From: SOIA01 sp964346585
GTDB lineage: Bacteria > Acidobacteriota > Aminicenantia > Aminicenantales > Aminicenantaceae
NCBI GenBank assembly: GCA_964346585.1
Contig: CAYFVQ010000121.1
Span: forward strand, 1-64,000
Reading direction: 5' to 3'
DNA length: 64,000 bases
Position numbers and translations under genes: made by a program. Below the pieces are notes generated by a model that saw nothing but the letters and a program-made list of their open reading frames with translations, searched no databases and was not told the origin of the DNA. Each line of letters opens with the position of its first letter. The stretch's first letter is position 1. This document shows positions 24,876-32,535 of this stretch, piece by piece.

Positions 24876-26708
24876 ATGGAAAATAAAACTATCACTGACG
24901 AAACAGTTTATAAAAAATTTACTGAAGAATTTCATCGAGTCCTCAAAGGCCCCAACATCAGAAAAGTAGACCTCAAATGGCTCGAGCCGAAAGCCAAAGC
25001 CGCAGGAGTCCGGACAAAATACAGCTCCTACGGATGGCGGTCCGCCATATCCAGCCGCATTGCGCCCAAAACTGTCTACTTGGGCAGTGAGAAAGTCCAA
25101 CTGCCCAGTCCCAGCGAAGAACAGAAAAACCTGATCGCCAAAGCCCCAGACGAACTGGAGAAGGTTCTCCACCTGTTGCGAACGCTTCCCTTTTACCACA
25201 TCCGCAGACAGATGGGAGAGAACGACACTTACAATCCAGTCTGCAATCTTTTTGTCTCCGAAGCCGACAATACCAACTACCGCTTGGGATTCATGTGGGG
25301 AAACACGCTTTTCAAACCAAAGAAGCGCCCTGGCCCCGAGTTTTTCATGGTCCATATTCCTGAAGAACACCAATTGAGGCAGCAGGTACTTGTCCTCCCT
25401 GAAGAAAATATCAACATCGCTCTCGGCACAGATTACATGGGGGAAGATAAAAAAGGGTTTCTCCGCCAAGCCATGTGGGCTGCGGATGAAAAGGGCATGC
25501 TCGGTCTCCATGCGGGAACCAAGATCGTGACAGTTCGGGATGCCAATGATAAGCTCAAAACATACGGAGTATTTCTCTTCGGTCTGACTGCGACAGGTAA
25601 GTCCACCTGGTCATGTCATCAACTCGGTCTTGACTACGACAGAGGCGAAAAAACAGAGGTGACTCAGGATGATATTGTTTTTTTGAAGAATGATGGATCA
25701 GCCCTGGGATCAGAAGACAATTTCTTTGTGAAAACAGATGTCGAGAAGGAATACCAAGAAGCAATGTACAGTGCTCTGGCTGACAAATCCGCTCTCCTTG
25801 AAAACGTCATGATCAAATCGAACGGGGATGTCGATTTTCTCGACGAAAGCCTCACAGCCAACGGGAGAGCCATTGTCCAACGGAAGAAATTGCGTGTGAA
25901 CATAAAGGGAAAAACAGTCGGGATAGCCTCAAAATCCATCAACCTCCCGCCTCTTGAGGAGCTTGACGGGCTCATTTTCGCTTTTATCACCCGAAGGAAC
26001 ACCATCATGAGCTTCTCCCAGGAATTGACTCACGAACAGGCTGTTCTGGCTTATCTCTGGGGAGAGAGCACCCACAGCTATGCCAGTCAACCAAAAAGAG
26101 CTGGGGAATCAGTGCGGATTGTCGGAACCGATCCCTTCATCATCGGATCAAGAGCCAAAAAGGTCAATCGATTCTACGAAATCATAATGACATTAGTCAA
26201 CAACTTCCCGGGAAAGATCCGATTCATGCAGTACAACACCGGAGGCCTCGGAGAAATCATCGAAACTTATGAAGAAAACGGTCAGAAGAAAAAAAGGCTG
26301 GTCCGCAAGGTGAATCGTGTCCCCATCAATATTATGGCCCAGATCCAGAGAGGCGACTTGCGGGGAACCAACCTCTACGAAAGAGGAATCCTGGGCACAA
26401 AGGAAATAAAGACCTGCGAGGGAAAAAGCCTCGATGAATACAACATCCACAATTTCTACTCTGAAGAGCAGATTCAACACTTCATCAAAGACCTTGTCGA
26501 AGGGAGACGCAAGTTCACAGAAGAAATTTCTTCAGAAGGACTCAGAGAGGAAATTCTGTATGCGGCGGAGAGATCCTTCCGTATCGATAAAAGCGAAAAA
26601 AGAGAAAAAATATCCGTCCCTGAAGGCCAGCCCGCTGAAGGAAAACCTCTCACTCACTGGGAATTCAAATCCAGACCGAAAAGGGATAGGTTCTGGCGCT
26701 CAAGGTAA
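24876..26708 (+). CDS. Divergent ATP-type phosphoenolpyruvate carboxykinase
   Basis: Predicted to interconvert oxaloacetate plus ATP with PEP, CO2 and ADP. 610 residues, longer than E. coli PckA (540). The P-loop is FGLTATGKST (235-244), compared with FGLSGTGKTT in PckA. The kinase-2 acidic pair is in TQDDIVF (D265, D266). Metal/substrate residues are kept in the YxGExKKG block (YMGEDKKG, 187-194) and in LGLHAG (H212), and an arginine in NGRAIV matches PckA R333. The C-terminal third is divergent. It lies 27 bases after the aminotransferase fusion, so an operon is likely. A kinase acting on another substrate cannot be excluded. Confidence 0.82.
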   Translation: MENKTITDETVYKKFTEEFHRVLKGPNIRKVDLKWLEPKAKAAGVRTKYSSYGWRSAISSRIAPKTVYLGSEKVQLPSPSEEQKNLIAKAPDELEKVLHLLRTLPFYHIRRQMGENDTYNPVCNLFVSEADNTNYRLGFMWGNTLFKPKKRPGPEFFMVHIPEEHQLRQQVLVLPEENINIALGTDYMGEDKKGFLRQAMWAADEKGMLGLHAGTKIVTVRDANDKLKTYGVFLFGLTATGKSTWSCHQLGLDYDRGEKTEVTQDDIVFLKNDGSALGSEDNFFVKTDVEKEYQEAMYSALADKSALLENVMIKSNGDVDFLDESLTANGRAIVQRKKLRVNIKGKTVGIASKSINLPPLEELDGLIFAFITRRNTIMSFSQELTHEQAVLAYLWGESTHSYASQPKRAGESVRIVGTDPFIIGSRAKKVNRFYEIIMTLVNNFPGKIRFMQYNTGGLGEIIETYEENGQKKKRLVRKVNRVPINIMAQIQRGDLRGTNLYERGILGTKEIKTCEGKSLDEYNIHNFYSEEQIQHFIKDLVEGRRKFTEEISSEGLREEILYAAERSFRIDKSEKREKISVPEGQPAEGKPLTHWEFKSRPKRDRFWRSR

Positions 26709-26811
26709 GGGGTCGCATCTCAACATTTGACATTTGCATTGAGCCTGAGGTTCTTTGAGTCTTCTCTTGTTTTCTCCTTATATAAAATGTCAAATGTTAA
26801 GATGTGCCCCC
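26709..26811. repeat. 103-base palindromic repeat, copy A (downstream of gmhA)
   Basis: GGGGTCGCATCT begins the left arm, and ACATTTGACATTT pairs with AAATGTCAAATGT in the right arm, which ends GATGTGCCCC. The loop contains CTTTGAGTCTTCTCTTGTTTT. It lies one base after the PEPCK stop and just beyond the convergent gmhA stop, so it may also end transcription. By eye about ten mismatches separate it from 27401-27503. Confidence 0.85.
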
Positions 26812-26819
26812 ATGAAGAG

Positions 26820-27380
26820 TTACCCTAATTGATCTTCTATCTCCTGTGTCATGAGATGGAGAAGAAGAATATGGACTTCTTGAATCCTGGGTGTTTCCTC
26901 AGAGGGGACATCAAGAAGGCAATCCACGAGTGAATGCAGCTTGCCTCCGTCTTTACCTGTCAGGGCAATCGTGACCAATCCTCTAGCTTTAGCTGCCTTC
27001 ATGGCCTCGATCACATTAGGAGAATTCCCGCTCGTAGAGAGACCGAGGGCAATGTCTCCCTTTTCTCCGAAGGCTTCTATCTGGCGGCTGAACACATAAT
27101 CAAAAGATGTGTCATTAGCGATAGATGTCAGGATGGACGTGTCTGTGGTTAAGGAGAGGGCCCGGATCGGAGGCCTTATTTTTAAGAATTTATTCACGAG
27201 TTCAGCAACAAAATGTTGCGCCTGGGCGGCGCTCCCGCCGTTTCCAAACACCAGTATCTTATGGCCCTCTTTAAGACTGTCTACTGTGAGTTTTATGGCT
27301 TCTTTATAGATATTCTCTCGAGCATCAAAAAAATTCTCTGCAATCTGCTGCCATTCCTTGATGGCATCTCGGTAATTCAT
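26820..27380 (-). CDS. gmhA: SIS-domain phosphoheptose isomerase
   Basis: Predicted to convert sedoheptulose 7-phosphate to D-glycero-D-manno-heptose 7-phosphate for lipopolysaccharide core. 186 residues, one SIS domain. Visible are FGNGGSAAQAQHF (45-57), the catalytic glutamate in AELVNKF (E60), the phosphate loop STSGNSPNV, and QEVHILLLH (167-175) with histidines matching the GmhA active site. DiaA-like paralogues share the fold, but the E/H pattern favours GmhA. No other heptose gene is adjacent. The gene is bracketed by two direct copies of a 103-base palindromic repeat. Confidence 0.85.
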   Translation of the reverse strand: MNYRDAIKEWQQIAENFFDARENIYKEAIKLTVDSLKEGHKILVFGNGGSAAQAQHFVAELVNKFLKIRPPIRALSLTTDTSILTSIANDTSFDYVFSRQIEAFGEKGDIALGLSTSGNSPNVIEAMKAAKARGLVTIALTGKDGGKLHSLVDCLLDVPSEETPRIQEVHILLLHLMTQEIEDQLG

Positions 27381-27400
27381 ATTCCCTCCTTATCGAATAA

Positions 27401-27503
27401 GGGATCGCATCTTAACATTTGACATTTTCATTGAGTCTGAAGTTCCTTGAGTCTTCTCTTGTTTTTTCCTTATATAAAATGTCAAATGTTAAGATGCGAC
27501 ACC
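27401..27503. repeat. 103-base palindromic repeat, copy B (upstream of gmhA)
   Basis: Same orientation and length as 26709-26811. The arms CATCTTAACATTTGACATTT and its complement are nearly perfect. It sits between the gmhA start and the plsC stop, so it interrupts what would otherwise be a continuous minus-strand run. Confidence 0.85.
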
Positions 27504-27509
27504 AATTCT

Positions 27510-28208
27510 TCAATCATCCAGGCCAGACCTTATAGCGACTCTCACTCTATCCATCAAACGCGGAAGGGTTTCGCGGTCAAACTCATGGACTGGAACAGCC
27601 GGATGAAAAGCCACTCTCACATTACCTTTTTTAATGAAGAATGATTTTTTTGGCATGATTTTGAAAGTCCCTTGAATGCTCACCGGAGCCACAGGAACCT
27701 GGCTGTTCAAGGCAAGGAAAAACCCTCCTCGCTTTAAAAGCTGCAGTTTTCCATCCCGGCTCCTGGTTCCCTCGGGAAATATCAGAAAGGAATAGCCCTT
27801 CTCCTTGATCGTGCGGGTGGCTCGGTCAATACTCTTCTTTCCTCCCCTCAATCCTTTCCTGTCGACGGGGATAAAACCCACAAGCCTCATAGCCAGGCCG
27901 ATGACCGGAATCCGAAAGGCCTCTTTTTTCAGGATGACTCTTATCGATTGAGGAATGAGTATGAAAAGCAAAGGGCCGTCCATCGCGCTCAGGTGGTTAG
28001 ACATGAAAACATAAGAAGTTTTTTTATCTATCATTTCAAGCCCGGAAACTTCCAGACGAATCCCCAGGATTTTCTGTCCGAGGCGTATCGCTCCCTTCCC
28101 GACCATAATGACGGGTTGAGGCCACCTTATCAGGAAGCAGATAAGGATGACAGGGATGTAGAGAATCGCGATAATTCCGTAAACGATGCAAAGGACTATG
28201 GTGCGCAT
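27510..28208 (-). CDS. plsC: 1-acyl-sn-glycerol-3-phosphate acyltransferase
   Basis: Acylates lysophosphatidate to phosphatidate at the inner membrane. 232 residues with an N-terminal membrane segment (IVLCIVYGIIAILYIPVILICFLI). The HX4D catalytic motif is in SNHLSAMDG (H72, D77) and the substrate motif FPEGTRS lies at about 144-150. Length is normal for PlsC. Lysophospholipid acyltransferases of other specificity share these motifs. It follows the pilin genes on the same strand after a ~200-base gap. Confidence 0.9.
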   Translation of the reverse strand: MRTIVLCIVYGIIAILYIPVILICFLIRWPQPVIMVGKGAIRLGQKILGIRLEVSGLEMIDKKTSYVFMSNHLSAMDGPLLFILIPQSIRVILKKEAFRIPVIGLAMRLVGFIPVDRKGLRGGKKSIDRATRTIKEKGYSFLIFPEGTRSRDGKLQLLKRGGFFLALNSQVPVAPVSIQGTFKIMPKKSFFIKKGNVRVAFHPAVPVHEFDRETLPRLMDRVRVAIRSGLDD

Positions 28209-28402
28209 GATTCGATGCAGAGATTATACCACATATTTTTTTAGAAAAGGAATGAACGGCCTCAAGCCCGGTAACAGGAATATCCTCTTGATGGATTTTC
28301 TGTTAGAGGAACAATCGATATGGTTATGCAAAGGCAGAAAAAATCGGAACACTCTCTCCAGTCCCACTCCTTAAGCTGGATGAGCCGGATGAATCAAGAT
28401 GG

Positions 28403-28960
28403 CTAAGACCCTGAATAAGAGATGCGCGGCGCATGAAGCCAGACGCCATTCATGTTGACTAAATCATTGGTGAAATCGTCCATGGAATCCACATTATACA
28501 AACCCGCTGCCGGATTCGCAGCCTGATAAGTATAAGCCACGCTTCCTCCCACTGCACCGTCTCGACCCAAGGAAAAAATCAAAAAGTCATCATCTCCAAG
28601 GCCAGCAGCTGGGATGCCGTAGACACTGGATACTGTCGTCCCTGTATAAACCTGAAAAGGATTGCCCCACTGGTCGGAAACGGGACAGACCTTTATAAAG
28701 GTCGGGGAAATGGCCGATATAAAATCAGATCCAGACTGAAGAGGTCCGGATTGATTTCCATAATCAGGAGCATAGCCCGCTTCTGTAATATAACTCGCAC
28801 AGGCGGTGGCTAGGCTCACAATGTCTTTCATAGTCTGTTTCTGATTCGCTTTCTGTATGGAGGCTAAAGCGTTAGGAATGATTATCGCCGCAAGAATCCC
28901 GATGATGGCGACGACGATGAGCAATTCAATCAGAGTGAAACCCCTTTTCCCTTTCAGCAT
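28403..28960 (-). CDS. Type IV pilin / GspG-like pseudopilin (second copy)
   Basis: 185 residues. A short basic leader ends in GFTLIELLIVVAIIGILAA, the class III signal cut by PilD before the phenylalanine, with the conserved Glu5. A hydrophobic assembly helix is followed by a globular head containing DQWGNPFQVYTG, a GspG-like motif, and two cysteines. The start at 28960 is set by an AGGAGA ribosome-binding site and the leader; the frame runs further upstream without a better start. A terminator at 29011-29050 separates it from the other pilin, so it may be expressed by read-through or from its own weak promoter (TATAAT lies in between). Confidence 0.88.
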   Translation of the reverse strand: MLKGKRGFTLIELLIVVAIIGILAAIIIPNALASIQKANQKQTMKDIVSLATACASYITEAGYAPDYGNQSGPLQSGSDFISAISPTFIKVCPVSDQWGNPFQVYTGTTVSSVYGIPAAGLGDDDFLIFSLGRDGAVGGSVAYTYQAANPAAGLYNVDSMDDFTNDLVNMNGVWLHAPRISYSGS

Positions 28961-29010
28961 TCCTTGTCTCCTCTCTGATTTTTGGCTGGGATTATATACC
29001 TGAAACTCAC

Positions 29011-29050
29011 AAAAAAAAAGGGCGATGCAGTTTCTTCTGCATCGCCCTTT
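29011..29050 (-). terminator. Rho-independent terminator after the first pilin gene
   Basis: On the minus strand GGGCGATGCAG-AAGAAA-CTGCATCGCCC forms an 11-base perfect stem followed directly by nine T residues. It lies about 40 bases after the stop of the pilin at 29091-29624. Confidence 0.93.
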
Positions 29051-29090
29051 CCAAATCAATTATGGCTATTCAGCAGAATCTTAAACAAAA

Positions 29091-29624
29091 TTATGAGCCA
29101 GTTGCAGCCGTCCTGGGCGCTCGAATCCAGGAGCCATTCCACATGACCAAGTCTCTGTTGAAATGGATCATCTGATTGACAACGAATAATCCGGCTTCGG
29201 GATTGGCCGTATCAAAAGCAAAGCCTTCGGCTATCTTATCGCGTCCCCAGGAAGAAACGAGAAAATCATCGCCACCGGCTGCGGCGATTCCATACTGTCC
29301 TACAACAGAAGCCCCACAATACGCATTGTAGTCATTCCCCCACTGGTCGTTGATCGGGAGAACCTTGACATAGAATGGAGAGAGTCCAGTATAGAAGGGG
29401 GCGGCTGCCGTATAAGTCCCGTTCTGGACCGGGGTAGTGCCATTGTCAGTCACATAATCCGCAAGAGCTGTCGAGATCGTGCCGATATCCTTCATGGTTG
29501 TTTTCTGTTTGGCTTTCTGAATGGCGGTAATCGCATTCGGAATAAGAAGTGCGGCGAGAATTCCGATGATGGCAACAACGATGAGCAACTCGATCAGTGT
29601 AAAACCTCTTAATTTTTTAAACAT
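29091..29624 (-). CDS. Type IV pilin / GspG-like pseudopilin (sigma-54-driven)
   Basis: 177 residues. Leader MFKKLR, then GFTLIELLIVVAIIGILAAL with the prepilin peptidase site and Glu5, a conserved assembly helix, and a head domain with DQWGNDYNAY. It is similar to the pilin at 28403-28960 over the whole length (QKAKQKTTMKDI versus QKANQKQTMKDI), so the two are tandem paralogues. A sigma-54-type promoter lies about 80 bases upstream and a strong terminator follows the gene, which fits a highly expressed major pilin under PilR. A type II secretion role cannot be excluded. Confidence 0.9.
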   Translation of the reverse strand: MFKKLRGFTLIELLIVVAIIGILAALLIPNAITAIQKAKQKTTMKDIGTISTALADYVTDNGTTPVQNGTYTAAAPFYTGLSPFYVKVLPINDQWGNDYNAYCGASVVGQYGIAAAGGDDFLVSSWGRDKIAEGFAFDTANPEAGLFVVNQMIHFNRDLVMWNGSWIRAPRTAATGS

Positions 29625-29705
29625 TGAAAACCTCCTTTTATTTTTTTTCGACTTTAAGGCGATTCACAAGGTCTCGCCTTGTAATTGCGTCGACGATTAT
29701 ATATT

Positions 29706-29721
29706 TGCAATATTCATGCCA
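29706..29721 (-). promoter_or_regulatory. Sigma-54 (-24/-12) promoter of the pilin gene
   Basis: Read on the minus strand the sequence is TGGCATGAATATTGCA. It matches TGGCACGNNNNTTGCW at all but one defined base, with correct GG-to-GC spacing. Transcription would start near 29695, about 70 bases before the pilin ATG. PilR-type activators act with sigma-54, and pilR lies immediately upstream. Confidence 0.78.
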
Positions 29722-29791
29722 AGTGGATAAATATTAACTTATTGATATTAAACAAATTATAAACAACTCAGTGGATTTTTAGCAGGATTAA

Positions 29792-29826
29792 TGACAATAT
29801 TTGGCATATTTTAACAATATTTGTCA
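29792..29826. promoter_or_regulatory. Tandem palindromic sites, candidate PilR enhancer
   Basis: TGACAATATTTGGCA (29792-29806) and TAACAATATTTGTCA (29812-29826) are near copies of the palindrome TGACAAATATTGTCA, with centres 20 bases apart. They lie about 100-125 bases upstream of the predicted sigma-54 start, the usual place for activator binding. A perfect copy occurs at 36641-36655 in front of pilB. Confidence 0.62.
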
Positions 29827-29870
29827 TATTCTAAAATTGACCCCTTTTCCCTTATTTTTCCCCTGATTAC

Positions 29871-31241
29871 TCAGGTATTAGACTTTAAGCCGTATTTATC
29901 GATAAGGTACCTCAACGTGCGGTAGCTGATCCCAAGGAGAGAAGCCGTTTCTCTGAGTTTCCCTCCAGCAGCCTGACGAGCCTGCTTGATATAATTTTTT
30001 GCGATGTCATCCAGGTGCGAGTTAAGGCTAAAGCCAGGCTCGAAAAGATAGCTGGTATCAGGTTTTTTATGAGGAGCCATTAGCTCTTCAGGAAGGCTTT
30101 CTTTTGTGATGATCCCCCGCTCCTCGATGGCAACTATTCTCTCGATCACATTCTCGAGCTCTCGGACATTCCCCGGCCAGGGATAGGATTCGAAGACATT
30201 CATCACCTCTGGAGCGATTCTTTTTGTCTTCCGTCCCATTTCCTGACAATATTTTTTAATGAAATGAGAGACGAGCAGAGGGAGGTCCTCTTTTCTTTTT
30301 CTGAGTGGCGGCATCACAAGAGAAAGAACATTCAGCCTGTAAAAAAGGTCTTTCCTGAATTTTCCTTCCTCGATTTTTCGCTTTAAATCCTGGTTTGTGG
30401 CGGCAATGATGCGGACATCCACAGGGATTTCTTCTGTACCCCCGACTCTTCTGACTTTCTTGTCCTGGAGAGCTCTGAGAAGCTTCACCTGAGTCATGGC
30501 AGACGTTTCTCCGACTTCATCCAAAAACAGCACACCCTTTTCAGCCACTTCGAACATCCCCTTTTTATCAGCCACAGCCCCAGTGAACGACCCCCTCATA
30601 TGTCCGAAAAGCTCGCTCTCTAGGAGGTTCTCTGGCACCGCTCCACAGTTTATGGAAACAAACGGCTTCTCCTGGCGATGGCTGAGAAGATGAACAGCTC
30701 TGGCAGCCAACTCTTTTCCCGTGCCACTTTCACCCTTGACAAGAACTGTCGAATCTGTGGCCGCAATTTTTTCAATCAGGAGATAGACCTCCTTCATTTT
30801 CTTGCATTTTCCCACGATATTCTCGAAACTGTACTTCTCTTTGAGCTGCTTTTTCAGGAGGATATTCTCCAGTTTCAACCTTCCCCTCTCCAGGCTTTGA
30901 GAAACAATGATTTTCAACTCCTCCACATCGAAAGGTTTGACTACATAGTCTATCGCCCCCTCTTTTAAGGCCTCAACTGCCTGTTTAATTGTCCCGTACG
31001 CTGTTATCATGATTACAGGAATGAAAGGCTTCGTTTCCCTGACGTGCTTAAGGATATCCATTCCGCTCTGCTGGGGAAGCTGGATGTCAGAGATGATAAG
31101 GCTGAAATCATTTTTCTCTATCAGCTCAAGTGCCTTTGGGGCAGAGTGCGAGGTTTCAACCTTGTATCCCTCTTTCTTGAACACAACTGTGAGAAGATCA
31201 AGGAGGCTCTTCTCATCGTCGACAATGAGTATTTTATCCGT
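29871..31241 (-). CDS. pilR: PilR-like sigma-54-dependent response regulator
   Basis: NtrC-family activator of pilin transcription. Domains: receiver (1-~120) with acidic pair D8/D9, phospho-acceptor D52 and the VKPF lysine; AAA+ domain with Walker A GESGTGKE, Walker B VLFLDEVG and a GSFTGA loop (GAFTGA variant) that contacts sigma-54; C-terminal Fis-type helix-turn-helix RETASLLGISYRTLRYLIDK. No ATG, GTG, TTG or CTG precedes the receiver motif KILIVDDE in frame. The only start with a ribosome-binding site (GAGGAG, 6 bases upstream) is ACG at 31241. A start at the GTG at 31184 would delete D8/D9. pilS lies 37 bases upstream. Confidence 0.85.
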   Translation of the reverse strand, partial: TDKILIVDDEKSLLDLLTVVFKKEGYKVETSHSAPKALELIEKNDFSLIISDIQLPQQSGMDILKHVRETKPFIPVIMITAYGTIKQAVEALKEGAIDYVVKPFDVEELKIIVSQSLERGRLKLENILLKKQLKEKYSFENIVGKCKKMKEVYLLIEKIAATDSTVLVKGESGTGKELAARAVHLLSHRQEKPFVSINCGAVPENLLESELFGHMRGSFTGAVADKKGMFEVAEKGVLFLDEVGETSAMTQVKLLRALQDKKVRRVGGTEEIPVDVRIIAATNQDLKRKIEEGKFRKDLFYRLNVLSLVMPPLRKRKEDLPLLVSHFIKKYCQEMGRKTKRIAPEVMNVFESYPWPGNVRELENVIERIVAIEERGIITKESLPEELMAPHKKPDTSYLFEPGFSLNSHLDDIAKNYIKQARQAAGGKLRETASLLGISYRTLRYLIDKYGLKSNT

Positions 31242-31278
31242 TTTTCTCTCCTCTTTCTTTAAATCAAAGCCAGTTTTC

Positions 31279-32535
31279 TCAGGCTTTTCTTAAAGGCAGG
31301 ATTATGATTATCTCTGTCCCTTTATCAGGCTCAGAGGCAACGCTGATTTTTCCCTTATAATCGTCCACAATTTTGCGCACGACTGCCATCCCGAGCCCTT
31401 GACCACTCTCGAAGCCCGAATAAAAAGGCTCAAATATTCTTTCTCTTTTATCTTCTGCCATACCAATTCCAGTGTCAGCGAATTTTAATTGGATCTCATC
31501 CTTTTTGATTTTTTCAAAATCTATGGCCAACGATCCTCCGTTGGGCATGGCTTTAAGAGCATTCCTCAAGATATTCCAGAAAAGCTGCTTAAACTGATTG
31601 TTGTTTCCGAAATACTGAATACTCCCTGAGCTGTAGTTTCCTTTGATCTGAACATTCCCGTCCATTTCACCGCTATTCTGAAGGAGAATGAGCGTTTCCT
31701 TTAAGATCTCCGTCAGGTTGATCGAGGAAAACGTTCTCTGGCCAGGAGAAGCTAGATTCAGGAATTGTTCGATTGAATGGGAGACTCTCCTCGATTCTGA
31801 GACGATAATATCCATCAGTGCCCTTTGCTCTCTCTTCAATCCCAATTCATCCTTCAAGACCTGAACTGAACCGGATATGGCAGCCAGTGGATTCCTGACT
31901 TCATGGGCAAGCTGGGCAGAGACTTCTCCTGCGACTGCAAGTCTGTTCTTAATCTCGAGCTCTTTCTGCGCCATCATCAGCTGGTCCCTTGTCTTACGCA
32001 GGCTATCGGTCAGGAAATTCATAAAAAATGCCACCAAGAAGAAAGCCCCCCAGGCCATAAAAATATTATAATTCACAAGACCCAGAGATATCTCGATGGT
32101 TTCTTCTTGAGCATAATAGGGAATGAGCCCAAAATACATCCCATCGACCAGAAAACCGTAGATAATGGCGGAGAGAGCGGCGGTCATAAAGGCTGCACGC
32201 TTGGAGATTACATAGCTGGCCGCGATGATAACAAAAATGTACAGGAAGTAAAAGGATCCCTGGACACCTCCAGAGATGTAGACGAGAGCTGTAATCAGAA
32301 GAAGGTCAAAGAATATCTGGACAGATACCTGAAGGGTAAGGTGTTTTCCCCAGATGTACAGAATAAGATAGACAAAAGAAAGAAGATAGAAGGAGATCAC
32401 GACATAATAAAAAGGATTGAGTGGGAGGAAAACCGAAGTGCTGTATTGAATGATAACGGCGGAGACAACTAGAGAGGTGACGATGACCAGACGCAGGAGT
32501 ATGAGCCGGAGAATATCTTTTTTGTCTGTGCTCAT
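31279..32535 (-). CDS. pilS: PilS-like sensor histidine kinase
   Basis: Membrane sensor partner of the adjacent PilR-like regulator. 418 residues with about six N-terminal membrane helices (1-~185), no large periplasmic domain, a dimerisation/phospho-acceptor box AHEVRNPLAA and an ATPase domain with NALKAM, DTGIGM and GQGLGMAVV. This layout matches PilS, which senses pilin in the membrane in other bacteria. The start overlaps the pilC stop by 4 bases, placing it in the pilB-pilT-pilC-pilS-pilR transcription unit. Confidence 0.88.
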   Translation of the reverse strand: MSTDKKDILRLILLRLVIVTSLVVSAVIIQYSTSVFLPLNPFYYVVISFYLLSFVYLILYIWGKHLTLQVSVQIFFDLLLITALVYISGGVQGSFYFLYIFVIIAASYVISKRAAFMTAALSAIIYGFLVDGMYFGLIPYYAQEETIEISLGLVNYNIFMAWGAFFLVAFFMNFLTDSLRKTRDQLMMAQKELEIKNRLAVAGEVSAQLAHEVRNPLAAISGSVQVLKDELGLKREQRALMDIIVSESRRVSHSIEQFLNLASPGQRTFSSINLTEILKETLILLQNSGEMDGNVQIKGNYSSGSIQYFGNNNQFKQLFWNILRNALKAMPNGGSLAIDFEKIKKDEIQLKFADTGIGMAEDKRERIFEPFYSGFESGQGLGMAVVRKIVDDYKGKISVASEPDKGTEIIIILPLRKA

